From the IMG/VR virus record IMGVR_UViG_3300044972_001033, positions 1-37,025 of that record: a stretch of 37,025 nucleotides of DNA; one strand, written 5' to 3'. The stretch is from a virus. The translations under genes were made by a program, and so were the position numbers. Below are positions 13,887-23,474 of this stretch, one piece after another. The notes below the pieces were generated by a model. That model ran no database searches, was not told the origin of the DNA, and was given only the letters and a program-made list of their open reading frames with translations. Positions within the stretch are counted from its first letter, which is position 1; every line of letters begins with the position of its first letter.

Positions 13887-16220
13887 ATGGCTAATGATAA
13901 TGATATAATTGCAAAGCTAAAAGTTGAGGGACTTTCTCAATTTAAAGTTGAAATGTCGCAAAGCTCTAAAGCGGTTGATAGTACAACGGTTTCTATTAAT
14001 AAAATGGAAAAGGCTATCACTGAAGCCACAGACCCAAAAGACGTACAAAGACTTACAAAAGAATTAGAGGCTGTAAAGATTGCAAGTGAAGCGGGTGCTA
14101 CTGCATTTGAAAGTTCTAAGGCTAAATTAAGAGCCTACAAAGAAGAGGCAACAGGACTTGCAGTTGTATTAGCTACTTTAAAAAGTGAGGGTAAACAAAA
14201 TACACAAACTTTTAAAGACATTGAAAAACAGTTTGAAGCTACAAAGCGAAAAGCGGGTGACTTATCCGACCAAATAGGTGATATTAATCAGGAAATTAAA
14301 GCATTAGGTAGTGATACACGTGGAATAGATAACGTGGTGCGTGGTGCTACTTTAATGGCTAATGGCTTTCAATTGGTAACAGGTGTTCAGGCTTTATTAG
14401 GAAAAGAAAACAAGGCTTTATCTGAAGGGTTGTTAAAGCTAAACGGAATAATGGCAGTTACTCAATCTATTCAACAAATAGGTAATGAGTTGACACGTGA
14501 GGATTCAATCGTAAAACAAGCTGCAACAAAGGCAACAGCATTATATAATATGGTTGTCGGTCAAAGTACAGGCGTTATGAAAGTTTTTAAAATAGCTTTA
14601 GCATCAACAGGTATAGGATTATTGGTTATTGCTATTGGTACTTTAGTAGCTAACTTTGATAAGTTAAAGTCTTTTGCAGTTCAATTATTTCCGACATTAA
14701 ATGGCTTAGGTGACAGGTTCACAAAGTTAAAAGATAACGTTATTTCCTTTGTTAAGAACGGAATAGGAAATTTATTAAATTCATTCATAGACACCTACAA
14801 TGAGAGTCTAACACTTAGAACGGTTATTGTGGGAATTGGAGTATCATTTAAGACATTAGCACAATTAGTAATAGTAAACGGAAAAGCAATATTTACAATA
14901 TTCAGTTCAATAGGTCAGGCTATATTACACCCTACAAAAGCACTAAGCATATTAAAAAGCGGATTAGGAAAGATATTTGATAACTACAAAGAGTTTGGCG
15001 GAACGGTTGTAAAGAACATAAAAGACGGTGCTGAAATTGCAGTTAAAAGCCGTTTAAATAGAATTGACATATCTAAATTAGTAGATGAAGAAAAAACAAA
15101 AGAATCTGGTACTAAAATAGCAAAAGAAATAAAAAGTAAGGCAGAAACTGAATTGCAAAACAATCCTGTAACTTTAAATGTAGAGTTAGGAGTTACAAAT
15201 GGATTTGATGTATTAGATGCTAAAATAAAAGAAACACAGGAATTATTAGAGTCTTTATATACAGGTGAATTAGCAAGTGGTGGTAATCCAAACGAGAATC
15301 CACAAATACTATACCTTTTAGACCAACTTAAAAAACTTAAATTAGAACTTGAAACTACTAAAGCGGATTTTGATGCATTGGTTAATCCATCAAGAGCAAC
15401 GCCAAACGTACCAAAAATAGCTGGTGGCGGAAAGTCTAAAAGTCAACCTTCATTTTGGGATACCTATTTTGGAGATAAAGCAACGCAATTAAGCAGAGCG
15501 GAAGGTGCAAAGAAAATAATAGAAGATATAAATTCTTATGGAGTTCAAATTTCAAATATTGCAGAACAAGCAATACAAATAAGAGCAAGTAATGAGTTAA
15601 CAGCATTAGAAGAAAAAAGAGATAAGGGTATTATTACAGAAAAAGAATATGAAAAGAAATCAGCAGAAATTAAAAATGAAGCTGCAAGGAAAAAACGTGC
15701 AATTGATATTGCTAATGCAACGGCTCAAATACCTGTTGCGGTGTTGTCGGCTTACATTGCAGGTATGCAAATTGGCGGTGTAGCAGCACCAATTGTTGCT
15801 GGTGTATTAGCAGGTGTTGCGGGTGCGTTTGGTATTGCACAGGTAGCATTAATTGCAGCAGCACCACTTCCCAAATTTAGGGAAGGTGGGTCGGTAGCTA
15901 AACGTTTAGGATTAATCAAAGGCGCAAAGCATGAACAAGGCGGTGTACCTATTGAGGTTGAAGGTGATGAATTTGTGGTAAAATCACAGGCTACAAAGAA
16001 ATACGGTGTAAAAATGTTAGATGATATTAACAATTTACGATTTAATCCTATTCTAAGCGCAAATAAGAAACTTAAAACACAAAGCAATGATTTACGTTTA
16101 TACGAAAATTTAGCTACCATATCAAGCTATTTAAAACAAGGTTATAAAGTAGATGCAAACGGCAATCAGATACTAAAAGAAATTAGCAATAAGTTAAATA
16201 ATAAGTCAATTTATGTTTAG
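13887..16220 (+). CDS. Tape measure protein
   Basis: A 777-residue protein that sets tail length and passes through the tail tube on injection. The N-terminal 150 residues are coiled-coil and Lys/Glu-rich (KLKVEGLSQFKVEMSQSSKA). A hydrophobic segment lies at about 232-256 (ALASTGIGLLVIAIGTLVAN). A long Ala/Gly-rich hydrophobic stretch occupies about 611-665 (VAAPIVAGVLAGVAGAFGIA). It is followed by the conserved C-terminal block KFREGG...GAKHEQGGVPIEVEGDEFV. At roughly 1.5 angstrom per residue it predicts a tail near 115 nm. It overlaps the next gene by 8 bp. Confidence 0.92.
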   Translation: MANDNDIIAKLKVEGLSQFKVEMSQSSKAVDSTTVSINKMEKAITEATDPKDVQRLTKELEAVKIASEAGATAFESSKAKLRAYKEEATGLAVVLATLKSEGKQNTQTFKDIEKQFEATKRKAGDLSDQIGDINQEIKALGSDTRGIDNVVRGATLMANGFQLVTGVQALLGKENKALSEGLLKLNGIMAVTQSIQQIGNELTREDSIVKQAATKATALYNMVVGQSTGVMKVFKIALASTGIGLLVIAIGTLVANFDKLKSFAVQLFPTLNGLGDRFTKLKDNVISFVKNGIGNLLNSFIDTYNESLTLRTVIVGIGVSFKTLAQLVIVNGKAIFTIFSSIGQAILHPTKALSILKSGLGKIFDNYKEFGGTVVKNIKDGAEIAVKSRLNRIDISKLVDEEKTKESGTKIAKEIKSKAETELQNNPVTLNVELGVTNGFDVLDAKIKETQELLESLYTGELASGGNPNENPQILYLLDQLKKLKLELETTKADFDALVNPSRATPNVPKIAGGGKSKSQPSFWDTYFGDKATQLSRAEGAKKIIEDINSYGVQISNIAEQAIQIRASNELTALEEKRDKGIITEKEYEKKSAEIKNEAARKKRAIDIANATAQIPVAVLSAYIAGMQIGGVAAPIVAGVLAGVAGAFGIAQVALIAAAPLPKFREGGSVAKRLGLIKGAKHEQGGVPIEVEGDEFVVKSQATKKYGVKMLDDINNLRFNPILSANKKLKTQSNDLRLYENLATISSYLKQGYKVDANGNQILKEISNKLNNKSIYV

Positions 16221-18174
16221 GGTGTATTTCGATGGAATAGAGCAAAACGAAAAAGACATCATAAATATTAATGATGTTGCACAGTTTAGTATAATTCGTG
16301 AAGATGGGTTTAGTTCAGATGAACAAATACTAAGAGATAAAACCGAAATGGATTTACAATTTTGTGGCGGTGCTTATAGTTACATTTGCAACAAGATAGC
16401 TACAGATAGATGTAATGAAATTGAATTTAGGATTGAAGATGATGAAACAGGATTGTTTTACAATGGAGTTATTCCTGTGACATTATGCGAATTAGACTTA
16501 AGTAAAAACATAGGCAAAACAAAAATAAAAGATAACTCGTTTAGTGCCTTTATTCGTGACTATTTGGATGTTGATGTTTTTTTAGGTGCAACAAAAACAA
16601 TAGGATGTAATGAATTGCCATTAAGCAGAAAAGATTTTATATTTAACAAAGTACACAATACTAATTTACAGGCTGATGAAATAACCATTTTTGCTTTTGA
16701 TGTATTGGATGTATTTAATCAAATGATAGGTTATTTTACAAACAATGAAATGTATGTAGTATCAAACTATCTTACATCAAACAAGTATGCAATTACAACA
16801 GGATTTAATATGCATAACTTTGCATTTAGTGAAAGAGATTTATACCCTGAATTAACAATGCAAGACTTATTTGCCGAATTACGAAAGAAGTTGAATATAT
16901 TTATAGGTATTGAATACGATGTGGCAAACAGACCGTATTTAAGAATTGAACAGTTACCTTATTTCTTTTCAAATACCATTCCGCTATTTAATATTAATGA
17001 GATTCCGCAAGGTGCTATACAGACTTATGACATAGAACGTGACTTTAATTTAATAAGCATTGGTAGTAATACATTTGAAACTGAAGACCCAGCTAATGAG
17101 TTTTATAACGAGAATAGACAAGACGGATGGATAGACAGTAAGTACACATCTTGCGGAACTTGCACAGGCAGAAAGGATAATAACTTAGATTTGGTAAGTG
17201 ATTACATTATTTCAAGTAATGTTATTTATGAAGCTATAAATGCAGGTGGGGTTGACTATACAAATGACGATGCTATATTTTTGTTTAATTACGAGGTTTC
17301 AGGTGTTAGCAATGTTGTAAAAAGAGATTTAATAGATACTGAATATGTTTATAATATTAGTTTAATTAATTCAAGTGTATTGCAGAATTTTATTAACTAT
17401 TTTGCAAATTGTATAGCGGTAAGTAGATATCCCGCAAATGGTTTCTTAATTCAAAAAACAGAAAAATTAATTAGTAAAATACTTGGAACACCTATTGAAT
17501 TTGATGTTATTGTTTATGATGATAGTATTGTAACTGATTATTATAGCGGAACACCGAGTTATAATCTACCGCCTAATATAATGTTTCCAGTAACTGGTGT
17601 ACCAAGTAGTGACCCTATAAGATATTTTAAATCACCTGTAACTGGTGATTATAATTTACGTGCTGCTGTAAATAAAATATTTAGTAATGGTACAGTTACT
17701 ACTGCTGATGCACAAATACAGATAATAATATATACAGATGATACATTTACAACTATTTCAACATACTTTGAGAAAACAATTACATCAACAGATGGATTTT
17801 TTACACCACAATCATTAGAAATTGAAACAGGTGTTATAACAATTAATGCAGGTGAATGTGCTATAGTTGCACTTTATTTAACTACAACACCAATAGGTAT
17901 GTTATTATATGGTTATATAGCATCTGAAATTTCTTTTGAAATGTTAACAGATGGAAATTGTGTAAGTATAAACGAAAATAACCAAGATAGTAAGCCGTTT
18001 GTTTTAGACTTTGAATATCCTTTATGTTTCTCCGATTACCAAACGGCAAAAGAAAATAAAAACGGTTACATAGATATTACAGGTAAAAGATATTGGATAA
18101 GAGAATTAACGTACAGACATAACAGATTGTCGAATTTAAAACTAATGGGTAACTATTCGCTTTGCGGATGCTAA
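16213..18174 (+). CDS. Distal tail / tail-tip structural protein (putative)
   Basis: A 653-residue, mostly beta protein directly after the tape measure, the usual place of distal tail or tail-tip components. The N-terminal part starts MFRVYFDGIEQNEKDIININ and has repeated beta-sheet patterns. Residues from about 440 to 590 look like a jelly-roll or carbohydrate-binding-like insert (YYSGTPSYNLPPNIMFPVTG). Cysteines are notable: CGTCTGR near residue 315 and a C-terminal LCGC. No enzymatic motif was found. The role is by position and size. Confidence 0.65.
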   Translation: MFRVYFDGIEQNEKDIININDVAQFSIIREDGFSSDEQILRDKTEMDLQFCGGAYSYICNKIATDRCNEIEFRIEDDETGLFYNGVIPVTLCELDLSKNIGKTKIKDNSFSAFIRDYLDVDVFLGATKTIGCNELPLSRKDFIFNKVHNTNLQADEITIFAFDVLDVFNQMIGYFTNNEMYVVSNYLTSNKYAITTGFNMHNFAFSERDLYPELTMQDLFAELRKKLNIFIGIEYDVANRPYLRIEQLPYFFSNTIPLFNINEIPQGAIQTYDIERDFNLISIGSNTFETEDPANEFYNENRQDGWIDSKYTSCGTCTGRKDNNLDLVSDYIISSNVIYEAINAGGVDYTNDDAIFLFNYEVSGVSNVVKRDLIDTEYVYNISLINSSVLQNFINYFANCIAVSRYPANGFLIQKTEKLISKILGTPIEFDVIVYDDSIVTDYYSGTPSYNLPPNIMFPVTGVPSSDPIRYFKSPVTGDYNLRAAVNKIFSNGTVTTADAQIQIIIYTDDTFTTISTYFEKTITSTDGFFTPQSLEIETGVITINAGECAIVALYLTTTPIGMLLYGYIASEISFEMLTDGNCVSINENNQDSKPFVLDFEYPLCFSDYQTAKENKNGYIDITGKRYWIRELTYRHNRLSNLKLMGNYSLCGC

Positions 18175-18184
18175 ATAAAAAGAT

Positions 18185-19681
18185 ATGAGATTTCCTAAGT
18201 ACCAATGGATGCAAGGTGAACCTGAAAATGATGGTTGCGGTTTCTGTGATGTGTTGTATAAAACACAGAATGCAGAGGGTGCAAGTGGCAATTCATTTCA
18301 GGTAATATTAGACACTACAAACATTGTAGATAATACATTCGATACAAATCCGTTTGATTTAATTACAAGTACAGATTTGGAGTTTGATTTGGAACAAGCA
18401 CCAATAGGAAATCAATTTCAATTATACATTAACGCAAATGTTTATGTAATAACATGGGCGGTTGATGTTGTACCGAGTACAGGTTTTGATTATGTGCAAG
18501 TAGATAACGTTTATTTTGTTAAGGTTCAATTGGCAGGTACGGACTTAGATTCAAGATTGAACTTTAGACAGATGCTAATTGATTTAGTTGACGTAAACGA
18601 GGGAACAACATCAAGTTTAACAAGTACAACATTTACTATTGCAAATATGCCAACAGGCTCATACTTAAATAACTTTGCTTTTGTAGATTCAATAAACACG
18701 GTAACACCATCAACTAATATAGGTAAATACTTTTATTGGAACGAAAACGCTATTAACTATTATCACTTCTTGTCAGCAGGTACAGATATAATATTTCAGT
18801 TTGAAGAAACACTAAACAACGCACAATTAACACTTTTAAAGTTTTATTACAATTCTGTTAGTTCTACATTTGGATTGACAATTACAATAGATAACGGTAT
18901 AGATACGCCAACAGTTTACACGCCAACAGTAGGATTAGGTGGTATTATAGAGATTGAATACACACCGACATTAACAGGAACGCACACAATAGAATTATTA
19001 TTAGCAGACCCTGAAGATATAGAAAGCGGTTTTAGTTTAGAAAGATTTACCGCCGATGAACTTATTGAGGTTGTTTCTTTAGATGTTGAGGATTGCAACG
19101 GTAACATAACACCGTTCGATTATAACTATGTTTACTATACAGACATTAGAAATGATAACGTTATTTTGTTTGATTTGGCAGACCAATACCCAGATGTGTT
19201 TAGGTTTATTATTACCGATTCGGATGATAATACACTTACTTCACGTTGGTATAAAGTAGGTGACAAAGACGATTGTATAAACGGTAAGTTATATTCAGTT
19301 AAATGGACTAACACTTGTAATTTAGGTGAAATAGACTATTCAGGATTGCCATTTACAAACGAATTACTTTTAAGTGGTGTATTGATTAAAAGCCAAAACG
19401 AGTTATTAGATAACGTGGAAAATGTAACGGCTTCAGGAAAGAAAGTTAGTATCTATAAAAACACACAGTCTTTATATGAATTTAGATTGCATCCTTATTT
19501 ATCAGATACATTTGAAACTATATTAGAGAGTATATTTATGCATGATAACGTAACTATTAACGCTGTAGGATATAACGCAACCGATACGCTACAAACTTCT
19601 GAATTAGATTTACAAGTATATACAGGCAGAGTAGATTTATATAAAGATGGAACTAACTTAATATCTAAGAATTGTTGCTAA
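18185..19681 (+). CDS. Tail structural protein with terminal Cys motifs (putative)
   Basis: A 498-residue beta-rich protein, probably a tail-tip or minor tail subunit. The N-terminus carries GCGFC at residues 17-21 and the C-terminus ends KNCC. The middle (about 220-290) has Ile/Thr-rich strands like an Ig-type or receptor-binding domain (TLTGTHTIELLLADPEDIES). The gene lies 10 bp after the previous tail gene and is followed by the only reverse-strand gene, whose 3' end overlaps it by 17 bp. No known family was recognised with confidence. Confidence 0.6.
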   Translation: MRFPKYQWMQGEPENDGCGFCDVLYKTQNAEGASGNSFQVILDTTNIVDNTFDTNPFDLITSTDLEFDLEQAPIGNQFQLYINANVYVITWAVDVVPSTGFDYVQVDNVYFVKVQLAGTDLDSRLNFRQMLIDLVDVNEGTTSSLTSTTFTIANMPTGSYLNNFAFVDSINTVTPSTNIGKYFYWNENAINYYHFLSAGTDIIFQFEETLNNAQLTLLKFYYNSVSSTFGLTITIDNGIDTPTVYTPTVGLGGIIEIEYTPTLTGTHTIELLLADPEDIESGFSLERFTADELIEVVSLDVEDCNGNITPFDYNYVYYTDIRNDNVILFDLADQYPDVFRFIITDSDDNTLTSRWYKVGDKDDCINGKLYSVKWTNTCNLGEIDYSGLPFTNELLLSGVLIKSQNELLDNVENVTASGKKVSIYKNTQSLYEFRLHPYLSDTFETILESIFMHDNVTINAVGYNATDTLQTSELDLQVYTGRVDLYKDGTNLISKNCC

Positions 19682-20021
19682 GTATCATTTTAATCATTTG
19701 CAATCTTTGAATTAAAGCATCTTTCTTTTCTTTACAAGCCATTACTTTAACTAACTTTGTAGGATATACGTTATTTCGATATATCCATATATTTTTAAAT
19801 AGCGTTTCTTTCTTTAAAAAAGGACAGAAACAAATATCATAATAAACTCCGTTATCGTGTCCGTAAATCATTACTATAATGCTATCTATTTCATTTACAA
19901 TATCTGAATACATTATACGCTTACCTTTTACAGACTTTCTTATGTAATTTACATTAAATCCAAGTTTAGAAAGTGAATGTCTTTTTTCTTTATTAGCTTC
20001 TGAAAATAATATAAAATTCAT
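19665..20021 (-). CDS. Reverse-strand unknown protein (118 aa)
   Basis: The only gene read from the reverse strand. It fills an otherwise empty 388-bp gap in the tail module and has a plausible protein sequence starting MNFILFSEANKEKRHSLSKL, with hydrophobic strands (IDSIIVMIYGHDNGVYYDIC) and a basic helical C-terminus. It has its own promoter on the reverse strand (TTTG-N19-TATCTTTA). No family was recognised. It looks like a moron, an extra gene with its own promoter; superinfection exclusion or host take-over roles are possible but unproven. Confidence 0.6.
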   Translation of the reverse strand: MNFILFSEANKEKRHSLSKLGFNVNYIRKSVKGKRIMYSDIVNEIDSIIVMIYGHDNGVYYDICFCPFLKKETLFKNIWIYRNNVYPTKLVKVMACKEKKDALIQRLQMIKMILSNNS

Positions 20022-20052
20022 AAATAAAGTTTAAGTAAAGATAGTACTTTTG
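20016..20052 (+). promoter_or_regulatory. Late promoter candidate 2 (ATTCATAAA-N20-TACTTTTG)
   Basis: ATTCATAAA at 20016-20024 begins 29 nt before TACTTTTG (20045-20052), the same spacing as at 13843. It precedes the gene at 20070 and the tail-tube candidate at 20263. The element overlaps the start codon of the reverse-strand gene, so part of the match could come from that coding sequence. Confidence 0.55.
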
Positions 20053-20066
20053 ATTAATAAATCAAA
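20036..20066 (-). promoter_or_regulatory. Reverse-strand promoter (TTTG-N19-TATCTTTA)
   Basis: On the reverse strand TTTG (20066-20063) is followed after 19 nt by TATCTTTA (20043-20036), one base from TAnnTTTG. Transcription would start about 8 nt before ATG 20021. It overlaps the forward late promoter, so the two probably exclude each other. Confidence 0.55.
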
Positions 20067-20069
20067 TAA

Positions 20070-20276
20070 ATGTATAGTATTGATTTCGAAGTAAACGGCA
20101 AAATCTTAAAAAAAACAGCCAAAACAGAAAAAGAAGTAAGACGATTAGTTTACGTTTATACTTTAGGTAGCCAACAAGAAAAAAATACTTTAATAAGCGA
20201 AATCGTGTCAAAAAAAGACATAGAAAATATTGAAAAATTAATCAAAGCTAAAAAAGAAAAACATGTCAATTTGTAA
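20070..20276 (+). CDS. Unknown small protein (68 aa)
   Basis: A basic protein starting MYSIDFEVNGKILKKTAKTE, with a beta strand followed by a Lys-rich helical C-terminus (DIENIEKLIKAKKEK). It is the first gene after the 20016 promoter and overlaps the tail-tube candidate by 14 bp. The function is unknown; it may be a small chaperone for the following structural protein. Confidence 0.5.
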   Translation: MYSIDFEVNGKILKKTAKTEKEVRRLVYVYTLGSQQEKNTLISEIVSKKDIENIEKLIKAKKEKHVNL

Positions 20277-20871
20277 ACCAAACTGCGTAACAGGACTGCC
20301 AAATTTTGGCGCAATAAATGACTGTGATTTACAGGCTTCATTCTCGAGTGGTGAGATTGCAAGTGTAATTTTCACTAAATGTAATCTTGATATTGACGAT
20401 GTTGATGACCCTACTGAATGGGAAACAAACATTATCAATGCTGACGTTACAATACCTTTTGCTGGTAATGGAAAAATAGATGAACAAACTGAAAGCGGTG
20501 AATATAGAGTGGGATGTCAAACGGTATCTTCTATCTGTAAAAAACCTTTTGAGTTTATTTCGCCAGTTGTAGATACGGCTACACAAACGGAATGGGATTT
20601 ATACAACCAAATTCAAAAACAGCGTTTAGGATTGCAAGTATCTTTTTTAACGTGTGATGGTATCTTATTAATTGACCCTGACTGGACTACAGGTAACACA
20701 ATCGGCTTACCTTTGTCAATGCTTAAAATCTCACAGATATTTAGCGGAGAAACGGATGGTAAAATGACATACAAGATTAACGGTGAAATTACAGAGTGCC
20801 GTTCATTAAAACGTGTAAAGTTATCACAGGATACAATTGACATTCTTACTGAAGCAAACGCAGGTTCTTAA
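20263..20871 (+). CDS. Virion structural protein, tail-tube candidate
   Basis: A 202-residue protein without enzyme motifs. It begins MSICKPNCVTGLPNFGAIND, and its alternating strand pattern, including GLPLSMLKISQIFSGETDGK and a C-terminal KLSQDTIDILTEA, suits a tube-forming fold. Size (about 22 kDa), a dedicated promoter and its place at the end of the tail block point to the major tail protein. The N-terminal C-x3-C motif fits the cysteine-rich ends seen in other structural proteins here. The alternative is a head-tail joining protein. Confidence 0.5.
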   Translation: MSICKPNCVTGLPNFGAINDCDLQASFSSGEIASVIFTKCNLDIDDVDDPTEWETNIINADVTIPFAGNGKIDEQTESGEYRVGCQTVSSICKKPFEFISPVVDTATQTEWDLYNQIQKQRLGLQVSFLTCDGILLIDPDWTTGNTIGLPLSMLKISQIFSGETDGKMTYKINGEITECRSLKRVKLSQDTIDILTEANAGS

Positions 20872-20893
20872 TCCAAACGATAACGGTTAGTGA

Positions 20894-22549
20894 ATGCACA
20901 ATTACACAAACAGGTTAAGCAGTCTATCAAAATGGAGAAATCCTGTAAATGATATAAAAGACCCTTTAAAACAAAGGTGGGCGGAGATAGTACAAACTAT
21001 GTCCACTCACATGGAGGGTGTATGTCCTTTGCATATTTACGTTAACAGAAGACCAATTGAAAGCCAAAATACGTATGCAATTGAGTACAGGGTTAACAAC
21101 TACCAACCACTTACTAAAAGTGCATTTGATAGAGCCATAAACGGTATTATAGAGAATTGTCAATCAGCAGACGTACAGATAAAAGCACCTGACTTAATTT
21201 TAAATGGTGACTTTAAAATACACGACAAAGACATTTTCTACTTTGCACAAAGCGATTTAGTTCGTATTCGTGAAACGGATTCTAATGCCGTTATTGTCGT
21301 ATTTCCAAAGATAGAAGAAATTGACAGCGATAATGTTTCTATTGTAGGAATTGAAATACTTTTAGTAAAAAGTAAAGACATTGAAGAAATATATGGTAAT
21401 GAAATTGAATTTGTAGCGGGTAAAACTGACAAAGGACATAAAATTTATTATAAAGTAAAAGAAGGTCAATACTCGTTTAAATATCCTGACGACAAAGGAA
21501 AGTATACCGAATATCCTATTGTAAAGTTAGCAGATAGAAAGCCTTATGTTTACATTAGTGAAAACGTTGTTTATGAAGGTGATTATAAATTAAGGCTACC
21601 GTATCTGTTTGGTGCTGCTGCGTGGGGAGATAAGTTCTACGGTCAAGAATCCGACTTTAGCGTACAGGCAACACGTTACACTTATTTAAAGGAAATAAGA
21701 GCAAAAGAAAAATGCGATGAAATAGGCTATATTTTTAGAGATGGTAAGCATATTGATTCTGCTACAGGTAATATTTGTGGCAAGTGTAACGGCTCGGGAT
21801 TTGTAAAAGATGATTCACCTTTAGGAACTATTTACGTTGATTATTCAAAACTAAATGGAGAGGAAAGAGCATTTCCGCAAGTTATTCAATGGGCAGAACC
21901 ACCACAGGCAGCGTTAACTTCATCTAAAGAAATAACAGATACTTATTTTGATAGAATGACAGAATCTTTAGGGTTGATTAAACAAAACAATACAAATCAA
22001 TCGGCTGTTAGTAAAGAGTATGACTATAAACAACAGATAAGTACAATTTATAAGATATTCTCGGATAACGTGCGAGTTGCTACGTCTGTTTACAGAATGA
22101 TAGAATACTTTTTAGCAGATGAAAACGAACAAACAACTGAAGTATATTTAGTTGGTGAAATCGGAAAAAGTACGGTTAGTGACTTGTTAGAAAAATTAAC
22201 CGAAGCAAAAAAGAATAATTCACCAGCTTCTATAATTACGTCATTTTTAGACCAAATATATCAAAAGACATTACCTCAAGATATATCTGATTTGGTTATT
22301 AAAATAGCTAAAGCATACGATAAGCTATATATTTATGGTAGCAACGAGGTTGTACAGGCTAAAGCACAATTTGGCAACTCATTAACTGAAAAAGATATTA
22401 TAGTTCATAATACTATAATTGATGTATTGACAACTTACTTAAAGGAAAATGGATTACAAGAGGATGCAACTATAATTAGTTACTTAGATACTTACTACGC
22501 AAAATATAACACAGTTATACAGACAGCAACTTCATTAGGATTGTTATGA
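20894..22549 (+). CDS. Portal protein (putative)
   Basis: A 551-residue protein upstream of the MuF-like, scaffold and capsid genes, the usual portal position and length. It is helical and acidic toward the C-terminus, with the stretch PQVIQWAEPPQAALTSSKEI (about 337-356) and MTESLGLIKQNNTNQSAVSK characteristic of portal stems and crowns. An unusual feature is CGKCNGSGF at about residue 294, a zinc-ribbon-like C-x2-C-x-G-x-G knuckle. It starts at ATG 20894 and overlaps the next gene by 4 bp. It would form the dodecameric DNA channel at one vertex. Confidence 0.75.
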   Translation: MHNYTNRLSSLSKWRNPVNDIKDPLKQRWAEIVQTMSTHMEGVCPLHIYVNRRPIESQNTYAIEYRVNNYQPLTKSAFDRAINGIIENCQSADVQIKAPDLILNGDFKIHDKDIFYFAQSDLVRIRETDSNAVIVVFPKIEEIDSDNVSIVGIEILLVKSKDIEEIYGNEIEFVAGKTDKGHKIYYKVKEGQYSFKYPDDKGKYTEYPIVKLADRKPYVYISENVVYEGDYKLRLPYLFGAAAWGDKFYGQESDFSVQATRYTYLKEIRAKEKCDEIGYIFRDGKHIDSATGNICGKCNGSGFVKDDSPLGTIYVDYSKLNGEERAFPQVIQWAEPPQAALTSSKEITDTYFDRMTESLGLIKQNNTNQSAVSKEYDYKQQISTIYKIFSDNVRVATSVYRMIEYFLADENEQTTEVYLVGEIGKSTVSDLLEKLTEAKKNNSPASIITSFLDQIYQKTLPQDISDLVIKIAKAYDKLYIYGSNEVVQAKAQFGNSLTEKDIIVHNTIIDVLTTYLKENGLQEDATIISYLDTYYAKYNTVIQTATSLGLL

Positions 22550-23415
22550 AGCCTTCAGAAATTATAGACAAAGGTGATACTATACTATATAGTATTAACG
22601 ATTTAGATAAACGTATGTATAAGCGTTTAGTTAAGTTTTTAGCTAATAACTCATTAGGTGGCAAGGTTAATATTACAAACGAAGACTTAGCGCAAATAGA
22701 AGATATTATATACGACGAAGTAAAGAGTTCAGAATATGAAGAAAACATAGCTAAGTATTTAATGTTGCTGAATAAATTAGAGGATTCAATAAGTCAACAG
22801 CAGTTTGATATAAATAGAATAAAAGCGCAAAACATTAAAGACTTATGGAATGGCGATATTTTGAAAACTAAGTTAAGAGATAAGATAGTTTATGATTTAG
22901 GAGCAAATGGTATTAAAGACTATTTTGTAAAAGGAATTGCAGAGGTTGTACGTGAAGCTAATTACTTTAATCTTACTATTGACGATGCTATTGATAGGCT
23001 TGGAAAGGTTCTAATAGATGATGAATATACTAATAGATATTTACAGCAAACGTCAAGAGATGCGCTTAGTCAATATCAGGGTGCTATTAATGACGCAGTG
23101 CGTGTTGCTTATGAATTCAAAGATATTATTTATGTAGGAAACACAATTGAGAATACACGCCCTATTTGCGCTCATTTAAGAGACACGTTAAAAGGTAGAA
23201 TTACAGGTGAGCAACTTAAACAGACATTAGCTGAATACTGCCCTAATGGAATACCAAGTAAAAAGAAGATAACATATACAACGGTAAAAGGCGATGAACA
23301 CACAGCAAGTAAAGGAAGCGGAATGATTGAGGGAACGAGATACGATAATTTTGCACAGTTAAGAGGTGGTTACGGTTGTAGGCATGAGGCTATTTGGGTA
23401 CGTGCTAAAAAATAA
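22546..23415 (+). CDS. MuF-like minor head protein (putative)
   Basis: A 289-residue protein coupled to the portal gene by a 4-bp overlap. The C-terminal part has the pattern of MuF/SPP1 gp7-type head morphogenesis proteins: an AQLRGGYGCRHEAIWV motif near the end, preceded by VGNTIENTRPICAHLRDTLK (about 199-218), with His and Cys residues. The N-terminal half is helical. These proteins sit inside the capsid near the portal and some are injected with DNA. No toxin domain is fused to it. Confidence 0.75.
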   Translation: MKPSEIIDKGDTILYSINDLDKRMYKRLVKFLANNSLGGKVNITNEDLAQIEDIIYDEVKSSEYEENIAKYLMLLNKLEDSISQQQFDINRIKAQNIKDLWNGDILKTKLRDKIVYDLGANGIKDYFVKGIAEVVREANYFNLTIDDAIDRLGKVLIDDEYTNRYLQQTSRDALSQYQGAINDAVRVAYEFKDIIYVGNTIENTRPICAHLRDTLKGRITGEQLKQTLAEYCPNGIPSKKKITYTTVKGDEHTASKGSGMIEGTRYDNFAQLRGGYGCRHEAIWVRAKK

Positions 23416-23423
23416 AATACAAA

Positions 23424-23460
23424 ATTCATAAAGAATACATTTCAATTAGATTTAATTTTA
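23424..23460 (+). promoter_or_regulatory. Late promoter candidate 3 (ATTCATAAA-N20-TAATTTTA)
   Basis: The 17-mer beginning ATTCATAAAGAATA at 23424 matches that at 13843 at 16 of 17 positions, and a TAATTTTA box (one mismatch to TAnnTTTG) starts exactly 29 nt later at 23453. It lies in the intergenic gap before the scaffold/capsid genes (23475 onward). Confidence 0.65.
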
Positions 23461-23474
23461 ATAAAAATATCTCT

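Noticed and set aside
15752-16120. Reverse-strand open frame of 122 codons
   Set aside because: It mirrors the Ala/Gly-rich part of the tape measure gene; its Pro/Ala-rich composition is an antisense artefact and there is no promoter or gap.
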